64,000 nt of DNA from Sipunculus nudus. Taxonomy: Eukaryota > Annelida > Sipuncula > Golfingiida > Sipunculidae. Shown piece by piece: positions 25,191 to 36,735 of the stretch. Within the stretch, counting starts at the first letter, position 1, and every line of letters begins with the position of its first letter. The stretch lies in NCBI GenBank assembly GCA_026874595.1, contig CM049310.1:37711558-37775557 (forward strand), given 5' to 3'. The position numbers and the translations under genes were made by a program. The notes beneath the pieces were generated by a model. The model was not told where the DNA came from and made no database searches. It was given only the letters and a program-made list of their open reading frames with translations.

Positions 25191-26368
25191 AGTTTTTTAA
25201 GGTTAATGCTAAACAGATGATTTTTTTTATTTAATTCAACATGACATTAACAATCTTGTCATTTACAAGGTGTAATTAAAACACTCTTTAGCTACGTAAA
25301 ATGTATTTAAATGCAATAGTATAATTATATACGTGTCAAATTTACATATTTGTCCTTTGAGTAACAGTAAAGGGTACTTTTTTCTTTAAATTATGATGGA
25401 AGTGACATGTTCAGCATTAGAATCATTGTCCCCTGCTGTGTAACACAATGATCGGGCTTTTCCTCCGTGTAACTGTGTATTATATACAACAAGAACAATA
25501 TCTTTACATTCAATACGTTCAATATATATATTCTATATAAACTATGTATATCAAATCATTAACAGAAGATTAATAATGTTTCTGTTTTCGAGTCGCACTG
25601 AACCGCTATATCATTATTCAGTTTATGTCAACACGGAGCCATCCCCATCCAGCAAAGTCTTTGAATCAGCCTGCTCCACCCTGCACAATTTGGTTTATAT
25701 TCTTATTACCATGTTCCGCACATTGAAACAAAATATTTCACTGTTGTAAAGTAAATTACAAAGACTGTGATTTAAAATGTTAAATTAAAAAATCAAACCC
25801 ATGTCTTGCGAATCATGGACAGATTATAGTATTACCATAATCGATTTTGTCAAATATTTGAACGAATATATATTATGAAAATTATGTAGAATGGAAGTTT
25901 TTTTATTCAGGACTGGCAAGGGTTAAAGGCGCAAAGGTTAGCTTGATTCAAACTAGTCGTGAATACATGGCCGAGTAGGCCTTTATATCGGACTGATCGG
26001 CCCACTTGAATCGTAATACAAACAGTACGGAGGAATGTACTGCAAATGTCATCCATCATGTTGCATAAATATCGTGGTATGAGCCGATAATCTTAACATT
26101 AGGCTACGAATGATGAATTATCACAAAAGATACATGTGAATACAGAACCGAAATTGAAAACCCGTCTCCATTGCAAAGAGTCATTTCCTGAATCGCGTAC
26201 AAGTTGACTGCTGTCCAGCAATCCATGCGAGCTATGTTTGTATTCGAGTCGGAAATTTCAGGCACATGGTAGGTGTTGTTAGAAAGTATTCTAAAAAGCT
26301 AACTCGAGAATGTCGCATTATGGACACCAAGACGGGGAATAAGATAGAGCTATGTCTCTATTTCTGTT

Positions 26369-26400
<32 letters not shown>

Positions 26401-26887
26401 CAGAGAATGTCAAGGTAACTGAAAATAGGTATCTTTATTTCAGATGAGCATAGATGAATCGACTAGATTTTGATGCTGCATCTTATTCAGGTTTCGGAGC
26501 GTCATCAAGGACTCAGTATATGATTTTAGTAAAAATATTCTAAAACTATTGCAAAATAATGTCCTGATGTAATAAAAAAATTATCACATTTGAAGTCACC
26601 GGATAAACAGTCCCTAATTCTTACGACAACAAATAAATAGTCACATCCGGAATACTTGTCACCTCGTACCAAAAGGCAAACCTGGACTCAGTTGTGGCTC
26701 TGCGTGTATGCCATAGCCGGGGCGGATGACTAAGCTGAAACAGCTCACCGTGTAATCTTTAAACTCATGTTTACTTGATTATTTTCACGTTTCATTACAA
26801 CACATTCAGTAAGAAAACTGCTTGTAGGGATAAAAAAGTAACGTAAGAAAACGCTATTGCTATGGATTTTTTTTTACACTCACATAA

Positions 26888-27148
26888 ATTCTTGCACCTG
26901 CGGGTACTGATTTGCCTGTTGGAATATCAGCTGATTGTGGGTCACTATTAACGTTGGTTTTGCGCGAGGACAGGACCATCGGAAGCGAATGCCTTAAGTG
27001 TACGCTAGAGTACGTGAATTGTACCAGACCAGTGGCCGGGGATAACTCCCAGAACTATACGGCACCAACATTTATGAGCCTCACAAATGTTCTTTTACAC
27101 ATTTTATATGTTAATAGAATATTAATGTGGCAGCACCATGTAAAATAA
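26888..27148 (+). other. Open frame inside the inverted-repeat element
   Basis: Reads TDLPVGISADCGSLL, then ECLKCTLEYVNCTRPVAGDN. The related copy on the minus strand at about 63110-62940 reads DVPVESSADCKSLF...SECVKC before a stop. Conservation of SADC and EC.KC hints at an old exon of a cysteine-containing protein, but no family was recognised and there is no start or splice evidence. Confidence 0.25.
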
Positions 27149-27368
27149 AAATGACGGCGGATGTGACGGCAAAAAGCGACTGTTATCTCAAGAGGGCCAT
27201 CTATAGCAGTTGGTTGCATATAATCACGTTCTCTTACCTGCGGCTGTGGGCATAATAATACCTCTTACCCATAACTTAAAGGAGCACTTTAAGTCTGAAA
27301 TTGCTGTCAATATGGATAGCACAAAGACGACAAAAGCGAATAAGTCACATTTTATCAGTCACATGTAA

Positions 27369-27369
<1 letters not shown>

Positions 27370-27433
<64 letters not shown>

Positions 27434-27460
27434 AATATATATATATATGTATATATATAT
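27370..27460. repeat. (TA)n microsatellite
   Basis: About 90 bases of nearly pure TA inside the inverted-repeat element. Confidence 0.9.
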
Positions 27461-27564
27461 GAGACATTGCTGAAACACTATTATATGCCTAAGGTGAATA
27501 AGGTCTTTTTTTCGTCATTTATCTATCAGCTTTACACTTACCTTTTAGTCAGATTTAAATTCTC

Positions 27565-27639
27565 TAGAGAGAGAGAGAGGAGGACAAGAGAGAGAGAGAG
27601 AGAGAGATAGAGACAGAGAGAAAGAGAGAGAGAGAGAGC

Positions 27640-27673
<34 letters not shown>

Positions 27674-27685
27674 CAGACAGACTGA
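27565..27685. repeat. (GA)n microsatellite
   Basis: GA-rich run at the inner edge of the right arm; it mirrors the TC run at 26360-26401 in the left arm. Confidence 0.9.
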
Positions 27686-28232
27686 GAGACATAGCTATAT
27701 CAGATTCCTCGTCTTGGTTTTCTAAAGGCGACATTCTTGAGGAGAATTTTTTTGTGAAATTGACACATCATAATTGGAGATATAATGTCACGTGACAATA
27801 ACCAAACCAAACGTAAGTCTTTCTATGTATACTTTCTAACAACACCTACCATGTGTCTGAAATTTCTGACCCGAATACGAACATAGCTTGCACGGCTTGC
27901 TGGACAGCAGTCAACTTGTACGCGATTCAGGAAATGACTCTTTACCATGGAGTCGGGTTTTCATTTTGGTTTGTGTATCCACATGTATTCTTTTGTGATA
28001 ATTCATCATTCGTAGCCTAGTTATAAGATTATCGGCTCTATACCACAATATTCATGCAACAAGATATATGACAACTGCAGTACATTCCTCCGTACTAGTT
28101 GTATTACGATTCACGTTAGGCTTATCAGTGCGATTTAAAGGCCTACTCAGTCGAGTATTCACGACTATTTCCAATCAAGGTAACTTTGCACCTCTTACAC
28201 TGAAACCCTAAGATTTACTAGTCCTGAAAAAA

Positions 28233-31200
28233 TTAACTGGTACAGCTCAAAGGCGCCTTATTCCTTGTGCTTGTTTCACAAGTGAGTTTCTTATAAAAAG
28301 CGCCTCGTGTATTGTGCACAGCATGGGTTGCATTTTTCTCGATACCATGTAGCCTTCAAGTAACGTATATGGTCATCTAGATGAGAAACGGTATCCAGGG
28401 GCGGGGTTTTCTTTTCTAGCATTTCAACAGCTACTTTATAATTATATTACTAATAACTAAAAAACATATTGTATCGGGTCTGGACCTGTGTTTAATCCAT
28501 TAGCTCTGAATGGTTTACAAAAACGCACAAAATATGTTGCGACAAAAAGTAAGGTATGGATGCGACAATATATCAGTATTTTGTATACTACAGTAAGTTA
28601 CTGTCATTGAATTATTATTGTATATATTTTTTTTAATGTTGCCTAAAGAGGTAGGTTTTAACTGATAACATGAACAGGTACTGTAAAATGACAATCGTAC
28701 AATACGTAGCCGTTCGTTCGATAGTGGTTTACCAGCCGCTAGAGATGAGGCCGTAAATGGCACAGTCAGCAAGTCCTATCCGCCAGATCAAAAGGGTGTG
28801 TCAGTTCCTGAAGGTAACTTGAAGCTATATTTATACCAGTTTTAAAAAAGCACAGAAATCCAAAACGTAATGCGTTCTTTCCCTGGCAGTTAATATAAAG
28901 AATACAATACTGATCTGTGTTGATGGTACTCCAGAACTGCATGATGCTGACGGGTCTCACAAACATACACCTCCCCTATCCCCAAATGTCCCTCCCAGTC
29001 AGCGTCCAGCACGAAATGGATGTCTTGTCCCAGCTAAATCCTCAAATCCCTGATCACGTCAGAATTATTAAAACTTACACGCTTAACCTTCTTGTAGGGA
29101 TATCATGCTTTTCCCTCAACAAGACATCTAATAATCCCCATAAATGTACATTGAAGGTGTATGATGTAAGCATCGTTTTTATGCATAATTCTAGGGATTA
29201 TTTGATCATTTGTCGAGGGATAAGCAAGATATCTCAACCTGAAAGCATGTTACATTTAATAATTTGAGGTAACAATTACCGTTGGTGGGACTAGGATTTT
29301 AGCTACAGGCCTTTTATGCAAACAATCCTTATTTGTTCTTTCTTTTTAGCGTCACAGGTCCTGAGGTGAAGACTTTACCCTCTAAAGCTCGGTCAGATCT
29401 AACCAATGTGGTTTAGACCATGATATTCGGCGTTCAGTGTGAGGACATCCAACAACCTCTACATATAACGCAAAATACAGTTGTATTGACTCAGTTGTGA
29501 CATAAATTGTAAATAAATAACGAAAAAAGTTGGCACATAATCTCAAGAAACCAGATAATTGTGACATCAATTGGCTCTTGATTACAGTCTGACAGGCATA
29601 CTGGGAGGGCTTAGGAGGGTCTATTCTTAGGTGTCGTAATGGAGATCTATGAGGGAATATTCATCTTTAAGTACTTCTTTTTATAGATCCCCCTTTTAAT
29701 ATGCATAAAACTCCCGTTTGGGGATGTGTCGAATTAGAAGAAAAACTCCCACACATGTTCGGACTCCATTGCTGAATAGAGGCTGAATGTTCGGGGTAAT
29801 AGAATTTGAGCCTAAGGCCGAAACAGACCTTTCGGTCTGATCTGACGGCTGGAGGTGTCACTTTTGTGCTGGACGCTGAAAGGCCGGGGCGTCTGGGGTT
29901 TGGGAGATAGAGGGTGAGCCCCATCGGCGTTCAGTTCTTGACAACGTTGATTGCACACCGCACAGCTCCAGAGTGCAGCACCATGGTTATGCATGCGTGA
30001 ACCACATACTTTTCGGCTTATTGTCGAGGAATTGCCTCAGTTCTTAAACGTTCTTCAAATAGAAGCGGGTCATTTGCAACATTGGCTAAGTATAAGACCT
30101 ATTGACAGTCTGTCGTTCTCTTGGGCTGTAGGAAGTAAATCTTCAGTGGATTGTATGACTGTTAGCGGGATTTTAAACCGAGTCATATTTGGATTTTTTT
30201 TTTGCATATCTTAATTTGTTTGCTTACCTAAACTAAATGGTCCAATCATTTTTAATTACATGAATGTGAATATATTTTTCAAACAAGAACTTTTACATGA
30301 CTAACATTTCCGGAAAATGAAATAAAAAAAATATTTTAGCTAATTATATAATCATAACTTTTATGCAATGATGTAAATCATATAATTTAAATCACCCAAG
30401 CATGCATGGGTCTTTCACTGGTCACCATCACATCAGCAAGTTATAATATAAATGAAGTCAAGTATTTAACACGTATTTTCACGAGATTTTTATGCGGACC
30501 TGAAAATGAATATACTGTCAGTATTGTCAGAGACGCCGCTTCAACCCTGTACTGAGGTGCATCTGGAAAAGAAAATTCTTCGGCCGGAAGCAAAAAAATA
30601 TTGTTCGGGTTCAGTGTGAATGATAATTTCGTATGCGATCGAATTTTAGTTGGAGCCACTCAATATGCGTTCATGTTATAATTGCTCGTACCCATCCGGT
30701 GTGAAACTGCCTTTAAGGCCAATTTACACAGTGCAATTTTTCAATGTCGACTATGGCTTATGAATATCGGTAAACTCTGTATGATTTGGGTGGCATGCTT
30801 GGGACCTCAGAACTTATATAGCTATTGGGCCAGTTTGCGAGATGTAGGTCAAAACGGAAGTTTAAATGGAGAAGGATTGGATCAAAAATGTGGGAAGGCC
30901 GGGGGTCGTTCAACCAAGGAAGATCAAAAAGAAAACCTCATAAGGTTATCAGATCTGTAAAAGATTTTCAATGTCTGCATTCACAATATGCCATCAAATC
31001 AAAAATTGCGATATTACAATTTTTTTTTGAAAAATCATTAATTTTTTTAATCCGCTGGAGCAGGTGTCGTCGGCAATCACAACGAAGAGGTGAAACGAGA
31101 TGGAACAATATTTAACATTGTCAACATGATTGTCAAAAATTCGACCAAAGACGATCTTTCCTATTTTTCAACAAAGATGCTCTCTGCAGGTCACATAAAA

Positions 31201-31598
31201 GGATCACTATTTTTAATCTGTATAGATAAGAGTACTATGTCTTCCATATAACATGTATTGGTGATTACTAAGTGTTTCATATGACATAGTATACTTGAAG
31301 TTTTCACATTCCATTTGAAAGGCCTAGCAAAGGATTTTTCCATTGGATTTTTTTTTTCATATCCGCAGAAATCTGCCGGATGACACAGATAATACTGGTA
31401 CTTCTAGAAATTTTCATAAAAAATGTGTAGCTTAAAGATTATTGACATGTCAAATGGAAATCATGTATTTTGAAATTCAGGTAATATTTAGGAAAACAAA
31501 ACAATATGTAGGCAAACCTCTGACACCGTTGTCGTTCTAGGAACCTGAGAAAATAAGTGCCTGTGTGTGTCCGAGTGCAAACATATGAAACTAGTCTT

Positions 31599-31646
<48 letters not shown>

Positions 31647-32330
31647 AATTTTGTATAAGAATATTCTAATTCTAGCGTAGGTATCAAGGAAATCCTGCTT
31701 TTTCACTGTCGCAGCACAAGATATAAACTAATACATTTTGATTAAATTTTGATATACAAAGCGTTTTCCATTCAATTCATCGCTTAGTCTTCAACACAAC
31801 CATCGATTTTAGAGCTGATGTAGAAAATAAATGTAAGGAGAGTTTCCTTTATATTGTGATCTGAAATCTGTACAACCTATACGATCTCGCCAATGTATTT
31901 TGCATAAATGCAAATACTCCGGCTCGGTCGAAAAAAAAAACATGAAAGGTATTTTATTTCCCTAGTTGTTGATTTGTAAAATTTTTATTGGTGATTAAAC
32001 TTTATAAAGTGATATAAATTTTACAGCAGGACATGCACTATATAGCCATTGATAGGCCTTGGAATGAACGGTTGCAACTCATAACCTCAACTTAAATATT
32101 GGAAAACCAACAGTATTTATTGAACATATTCATCTGGATACCCCTGCATTGTTGTGCCTACCCATGTGTCTATCCCTGCGTTAATATGTATGAGCAAGTG
32201 AGTTACCGCGTTTTAATATGTCCATGTGTCTATTTATGCATTAAAATGTGTGTCCGTGCTTGCAACATGTATAAATTTGCCTGTCCATTTATTTATTCGT
32301 GTTTTCAGTGTATAAATGTAATCATTAAGC
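28233..32330. other. Intergenic DNA, no supported gene
   Basis: Contains a (TA)n at 31599-31642. A short segment near 28935-29060 (TGACGGGTCTCACAAACAT on) recurs at 63880-63950 after the second copy of the inverted-repeat element. Open frames here (for example 28917-29267) have no domain or splice support. Confidence 0.4.
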
Positions 32331-32339
32331 AAAGACAAC

Positions 32340-32995
32340 ACAACATTAGAAAGGAGCTCCCACGCAGCATCAATGTCAACCTGCTGAACCAAGTCAGCGT
32401 TATAACCCCCAAGAGCGGCATAGGTGTCAAAGCATAAGTTGGCCTCATAATCGCAAGTCTGGGTAACCTGCTTCTATGAACCACTGAACGTAGCCCTGTT
32501 CACGTTGTCATCTGCAAAGGAATATGTTTATTGCAAGAAAAACTTTTAAAAATAAAATTAATAGCCATAATGAAAGAATACATCATTATAAAACTTAACC
32601 GAAATAGTATATTTCTTTTCTCTTAAAATAATCTTGTTTATATAATTTGAAATAAATTTAAATTATTTAGAGAGATTTCAGATTTAAAGTTTAAATTTGA
32701 TTATTTATTTTAAATGTTTTAATGACAGGTGGACGAGGCCCCTGGAATAACCTGTTTTTAGCTTAAATCACTTGCATATTGTGGCATAATTTCTCTCAAC
32801 CTCTGATACTGTTTAAATGGTTTAAATGTCCTTTCTATTGACCAGCATTCTTAATTCCATCGAATGCTGCTTGAAGGTTAGCTTTGGTCATTGTGGCTTT
32901 ATCGACGGATACGGCGCAAAAAGCGCGGCACCCTGTCCAAGTCTCAGGGTCTGATACTGCATCATAGTTAGCACAGTCGAACATGAAGAAGAAAA
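32340..32995 (-). pseudogene. Secreted cysteine-protein family, divergent copy D (broken)
   Basis: More distant member of the same family. The exon ending at 32843 reads FDCANYDAVSDPETWTGC, RAFCAVSVDKATM and FDGIKNAG, aligning with copy A's Cys, TGCRxFC and LQxxFDxxKN positions. The donor GTCAAT is weak. The next exon starts at 32511 after TTTGCAG and reads DDNVNRATFSGS, then TAG (32474-32476), then KQVTQTCDYEANLCFDTYAA and DIDAAWELLSN. The TAG sits exactly where copy A has Trp (FTGMW), so a single TGG to TAG change explains it. The 5' boundary is uncertain: acceptor TGTAG at 32996 gives a phase that does not match the family's signal exon. Probably a pseudogene, unless the stop is polymorphic. 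Confidence 0.6.
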
Positions 32996-33239
32996 CTACA
33001 TTCAAAAACACAAATAATAGATGAACACGTTATTAATATTTGTATATTCACAAATGTGGAATGAAGCATACGAAACAGGAAACCAAAAGATACTATCGCA
33101 AGAACTACATTTATCGTAAATATAACAAAAAGAATTTAGACAAGAGAAACAAAGGACATGGGAAACGCTATTACACAGCAGTATAATTTAAATCTATAAA
33201 GCGGGGATACGCACACTGACATTCGAACACTGAGTAATA

Positions 33240-33650
33240 AAGATTTAAAGAAAACGACGGGAAAATTAAGACTACTAGATTAGCGGGTCAGAATACAGAA
33301 AAACAGGATAATAAAGACTACTAGAAGAAGATAGTAGATATGACTGTTAGAGGAAGACTTGGTACTTAAGATAACAAGATGAAGGTAGCATATATGACTG
33401 TTTAAAGAAGAAAGGTTAATCAAGGTTCTTAGCTAAGAAAAAAAAAAGAGATTTAAGACTGCTAGAGGAAGACAGGTTAGCTAAGATTGTAAGAGGAAGA
33501 CGGGAGAGTTTTGACTGCTAGAGGAAGACAGATAAATTAAAATTGTAACAGGAAAACGGGAGAGTTTGAACTGCTATAGGAAGACAGGTTAGTTAACACT
33601 GTTAGAGAAGACAGGATAGTTGAAACAACTAGAAACAGACAGGAACAAAT
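33240..33650. repeat. Degenerate minisatellite, about 28-30 bp unit
   Basis: Repeating text of the type GACTGCTAGAGGAAGACAGG followed by TTAGTTAA, in a dozen or so drifting copies. Confidence 0.7.
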
Positions 33651-34188
33651 AAGAAAAGGTGAAGGAGTTATTCCGCTGGAATATTTCTCTCCTCTCTCTT
33701 TTCGGCTCTAAAACACAGCCCCTTATTTATAACTTCTCACCCCAAGCCGAGAACTTTCCATTTCTCGACCGATCAAAAGAACCCAATAGTACACACGTTA
33801 CAGGAAACATCTAGAACAACAAATGCTGTGTCTCTACATATCAGGGTTCACACGTGGGCCGGCCCGGCTCGGCCTGGCGAGAAAGCATGACCGCTGTGTT
33901 TACACGTGAGCCGCATCAGGCCAGATAGAACAAGGAACGCTGTAGCTTAGCAACGCCCAGGGTTTGAGCCAAACACGAAACAGAATGTCAACCGGGCACA
34001 ATAAAAGAGACATGTCAACAGCTCACAATAAAACAGACATTTGTAACAAGACAAACAAGTGACCCATGGGTCATGACGCTCAGCCGACTGACATGTTGAC
34101 AATATGTCCTTGCACAGGCAACTAATTAAGATAATGTCCAGCCATTCCTGAGGAATCTGGCAATTTGTTAGAATTTTGCATTATTTTT

Positions 34189-34503
34189 GGGGTGCTCAAA
34201 CAAACCCCAAAACTCTGGAAATATAGGTCACAGTGACCGAATTTCAGTTTCTTGGGAGAACTTTTGAGGAACTCTCAGGATCTCAAGTTAGAAGTTTATG
34301 GGCCAAATGGTTATGATTTGTGCCCTACTTTGGTATCAAATTTTCAATCATTCTAAGGGGTGCTTATAAGCCCAATAGCTCAGAAAAGATGGGTAACAGA
34401 GACCTTATTTCACGTTTTCAAGGAGATTTCTCATGGACCTCCCTGGATTTAAAGTAAGAAGATTCCAGGTCCAATGGTTTGATTTGTGCCCAGCTTTGGC
34501 TGA
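34189..34503. repeat. Two tandem copies of a 168-bp unit
   Basis: Both units begin GGGGTGCT (34189 and 34357) and end near TTTGTGCCC and CTTTGG. They are diverged but colinear. This is likely part of a dispersed satellite family. Confidence 0.6.
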
Positions 34504-35541
34504 AAAACAAAGAAAAATATAGTAAACAAATTTATAATATAAAACAGGTGGTGCCATAAGTCTGCAGAAAGTAATGAAACATTCCATGACAAATATTCAT
34601 GCAAAGAATCATGGTGATCAATGCATTAGTTGTTTATCGTAAATATATTTTGAAATTTTAAAATAAAAAGATAAAAAGGCATGCATGATTTCTTTGCGGT
34701 TTGTATGAGTATATACAGTCATCAAAATACTAAAATATTAGAGGTGAAAAAAAAATTAAGAAATAAGCGACCTTTAGTTATTTGTTACTTTGTTATTTTC
34801 CAAAATAAATTAAATCCGTAAGTATCACTCTTGTTGCCGAGTCTCTCTAAAGAGATAAGTTATTAATTTTTTCGTGAATGTTGAACCTCGTAATCCCACT
34901 GAAACTTATTCTTTTCACGAATCTAACTACCTATTTTGCTTTTAGAGACGTCTCTGTGCATACGGCCTGTTCACATCCTCTTTAATTCCTCAAAAGTTTT
35001 TGTCAAAGCGTGGTTTGGGCAACACATAGGGTCATATTCGCTGTCAGCTGGTGTAATTAATGTCGATCATTACCTGTAACTAGCTTATTCTTAATTTGCC
35101 TTCTGTAAATGCCTCGATGTCTACTAGAACTTGAACTTCATTGACAAAGACAAAATTAAACAGGAAATTACAATAGAGTTATTATTGCAGTGAACAATGA
35201 CTGCTCGTTACTCCTCTATCAAAGTCTCTCCGAGAGTCTCCATTACTTCATTTTGAAAGCCTGGGAACTTGTTTACTCATTGAATATCTGTCTTACTGGG
35301 AAATAAAACAGCCCATGACGAGACTGTCACGGATCTGCACCTATTCCCGCGTATTTCCCTTACTGGTATAGTCTTGGGCCTATATTTGTCTCTAAAGTAG
35401 ACACATTACCTCAAATAAGAATTGACACTAACCATACATGTTCGCAACAAATTGAATGTAAAACTGAAGTTCTTCTATTTATAGCAGGTTCCTTCGAGTA
35501 GCTGTAGTGTTGTGTACGTTGTAATATAAAAACACTAATAA

Positions 35542-35577
35542 GGCCAAAAAAAAAAAAAGGTCTGGTTCTCAGGCACT
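35542..35577 (+). repeat. Left terminal inverted repeat of the 5.4-kb transposon
   Basis: GGCC, 13 A, then GGTCTGGTTCTCAGGCAC; pairs with the right end at 40923-40957. Confidence 0.9.
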
Positions 35578-35724
35578 TTTTTTCAGAAATCCGTGAGGGA
35601 GGGCGATTTTTTTTTTTACCTTTTTATTTCTAAATTATCAGTAAAAATCATATGAACCGGGGACAACATGATAATTACATAATTTCTTGCTGAACAAATA
35701 CAAGCACATCATATGGAACAAACC

Positions 35725-35730
35725 TTTATT
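35725..35730 (-). terminator. Polyadenylation signal of the transposase gene
   Basis: AATAAA on the minus strand about 150 bases past the TAG stop, inside the element. This is a plausible 3' end. Confidence 0.4.
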
Positions 35731-35878
35731 TCTTTTCTCTATAAAAATATATATCAGAACCATGTAGGTTTCAAAACAAACTTGCTCTGTATTTATGACC
35801 AGCATAAATAGAGTTCATACTCTTGCTTCTCTGAAAGGAAAGCACATTTTCATGTACATACATTTTAAGACCAGTTTT

Positions 35879-36684
35879 CTACACCTTGGAACACTTTGAC
35901 TTTTGTTCACCAGCAACTACATGCAAATTTCGCTTCCTTCGCAATGGTTTATCATGTTTGGTCTCACATGTTTCACAGATGGGGTACCAGTCATTGCTTG
36001 TAATCAGTTCGGTATCAGTGCCACAAAAAAAACACACATCTTTGAAGGATTCACTGCTGTAATAGGGCACTTCAACAGGCACTGAGCAATTCAAGTTTGC
36101 CCTAACAAACACCAACTCCAATAACTTGTCAATGTCTTGGGTTTGATTGTCATTGGATATCATTTCTTGAAGCACTGCACCACATGTGTATTCATAGTGA
36201 TTAAGAAACAATACCAAGTTTCTAGCTTTTTCAATGGAAAGTTTTTTGCATGCATAGATAACGCGAGGCTTTGAACAGTCTGTACAAACTGCTACCTCTC
36301 TCACAGTGTTAGCAGTTTGTGCTGATGGGCTAAATGGAATAAGGTGTCCTTCCTTGGACTTCTTCATAACAGACGGCATATACTCCTGCGTAGTGGGGGT
36401 TCAATAAAGCTGTTGAAATGACTTGTAATGGCCATCATCCCCTGAAAAAAAAACACATAAAAAACATCGATTTTATTTAAACCAATCATCACAGTATAGG
36501 AGCTGTGTCTAGATCGTTAAATAAGGATAATTTGTGATTTTGCCGAGACTAACTTGCACATATAGTCTGTTAATTAAAAACATGATTTGCAATATACTAT
36601 GTGGTATTACAATGGTTGGTAGAAATAAATGAAAATTAATAAATAAAATGCTTAGAAAGATGCACTGTTACTTATTATAATATA

Positions 36685-36735
<51 letters not shown>

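Larger units (their letters stand above)
16890..25870 (+). repeat. Segmental duplication, copy A
   Basis: Aligns in direct orientation with about 34640-47830. Shared blocks run 16890-19650 with 34640-43740 (minus the 5.4-kb transposon) and 23340-25870 with 44560-47830 (minus the MITE). They share the secreted-protein exons, introns, promoter region and GTC/CCGGT-rich patches. The duplication starts just 5' of terminal exon 16664-16845 on the plus strand, so that exon is not duplicated. About 3.7 kb (19660-23340) is found only in A. Boundaries are by eye. Confidence 0.85.
25900..28232. mobile_element. Element with about 500-bp inverted termini
   Basis: The left arm 25900-26400 is the inverted match of the right arm 27660-28232. 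Matching landmarks include TTTCAGGACT at the outer ends, CGTGAATAC, GTACGGAGGAATGTACTGCA, GCGATTCAGGAAATGACTC-type text read on opposite strands, and AGCTATGTCTC before a TC/GA microsatellite. The 1.2-kb interior holds (TA)n (27370-27460), GA repeats (27570-27680) and an open frame at 26912-27148. No transposase was found, so it looks non-autonomous (a foldback or MITE-like element) or a host inverted duplication. A second, rearranged copy lies at 62140-63890. Confidence 0.65.

Noticed and set aside
31439-31706. Open frames rich in IYIYIY
   Set aside because: Translations of the (TA)n microsatellite at 31599-31642.
33840-33950. GC-rich patch (GGGCCGGCCCGGCTCGGCC) considered as a CpG island promoter
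   Set aside because: Only about 100 bases long, with no adjoining exon on either strand.
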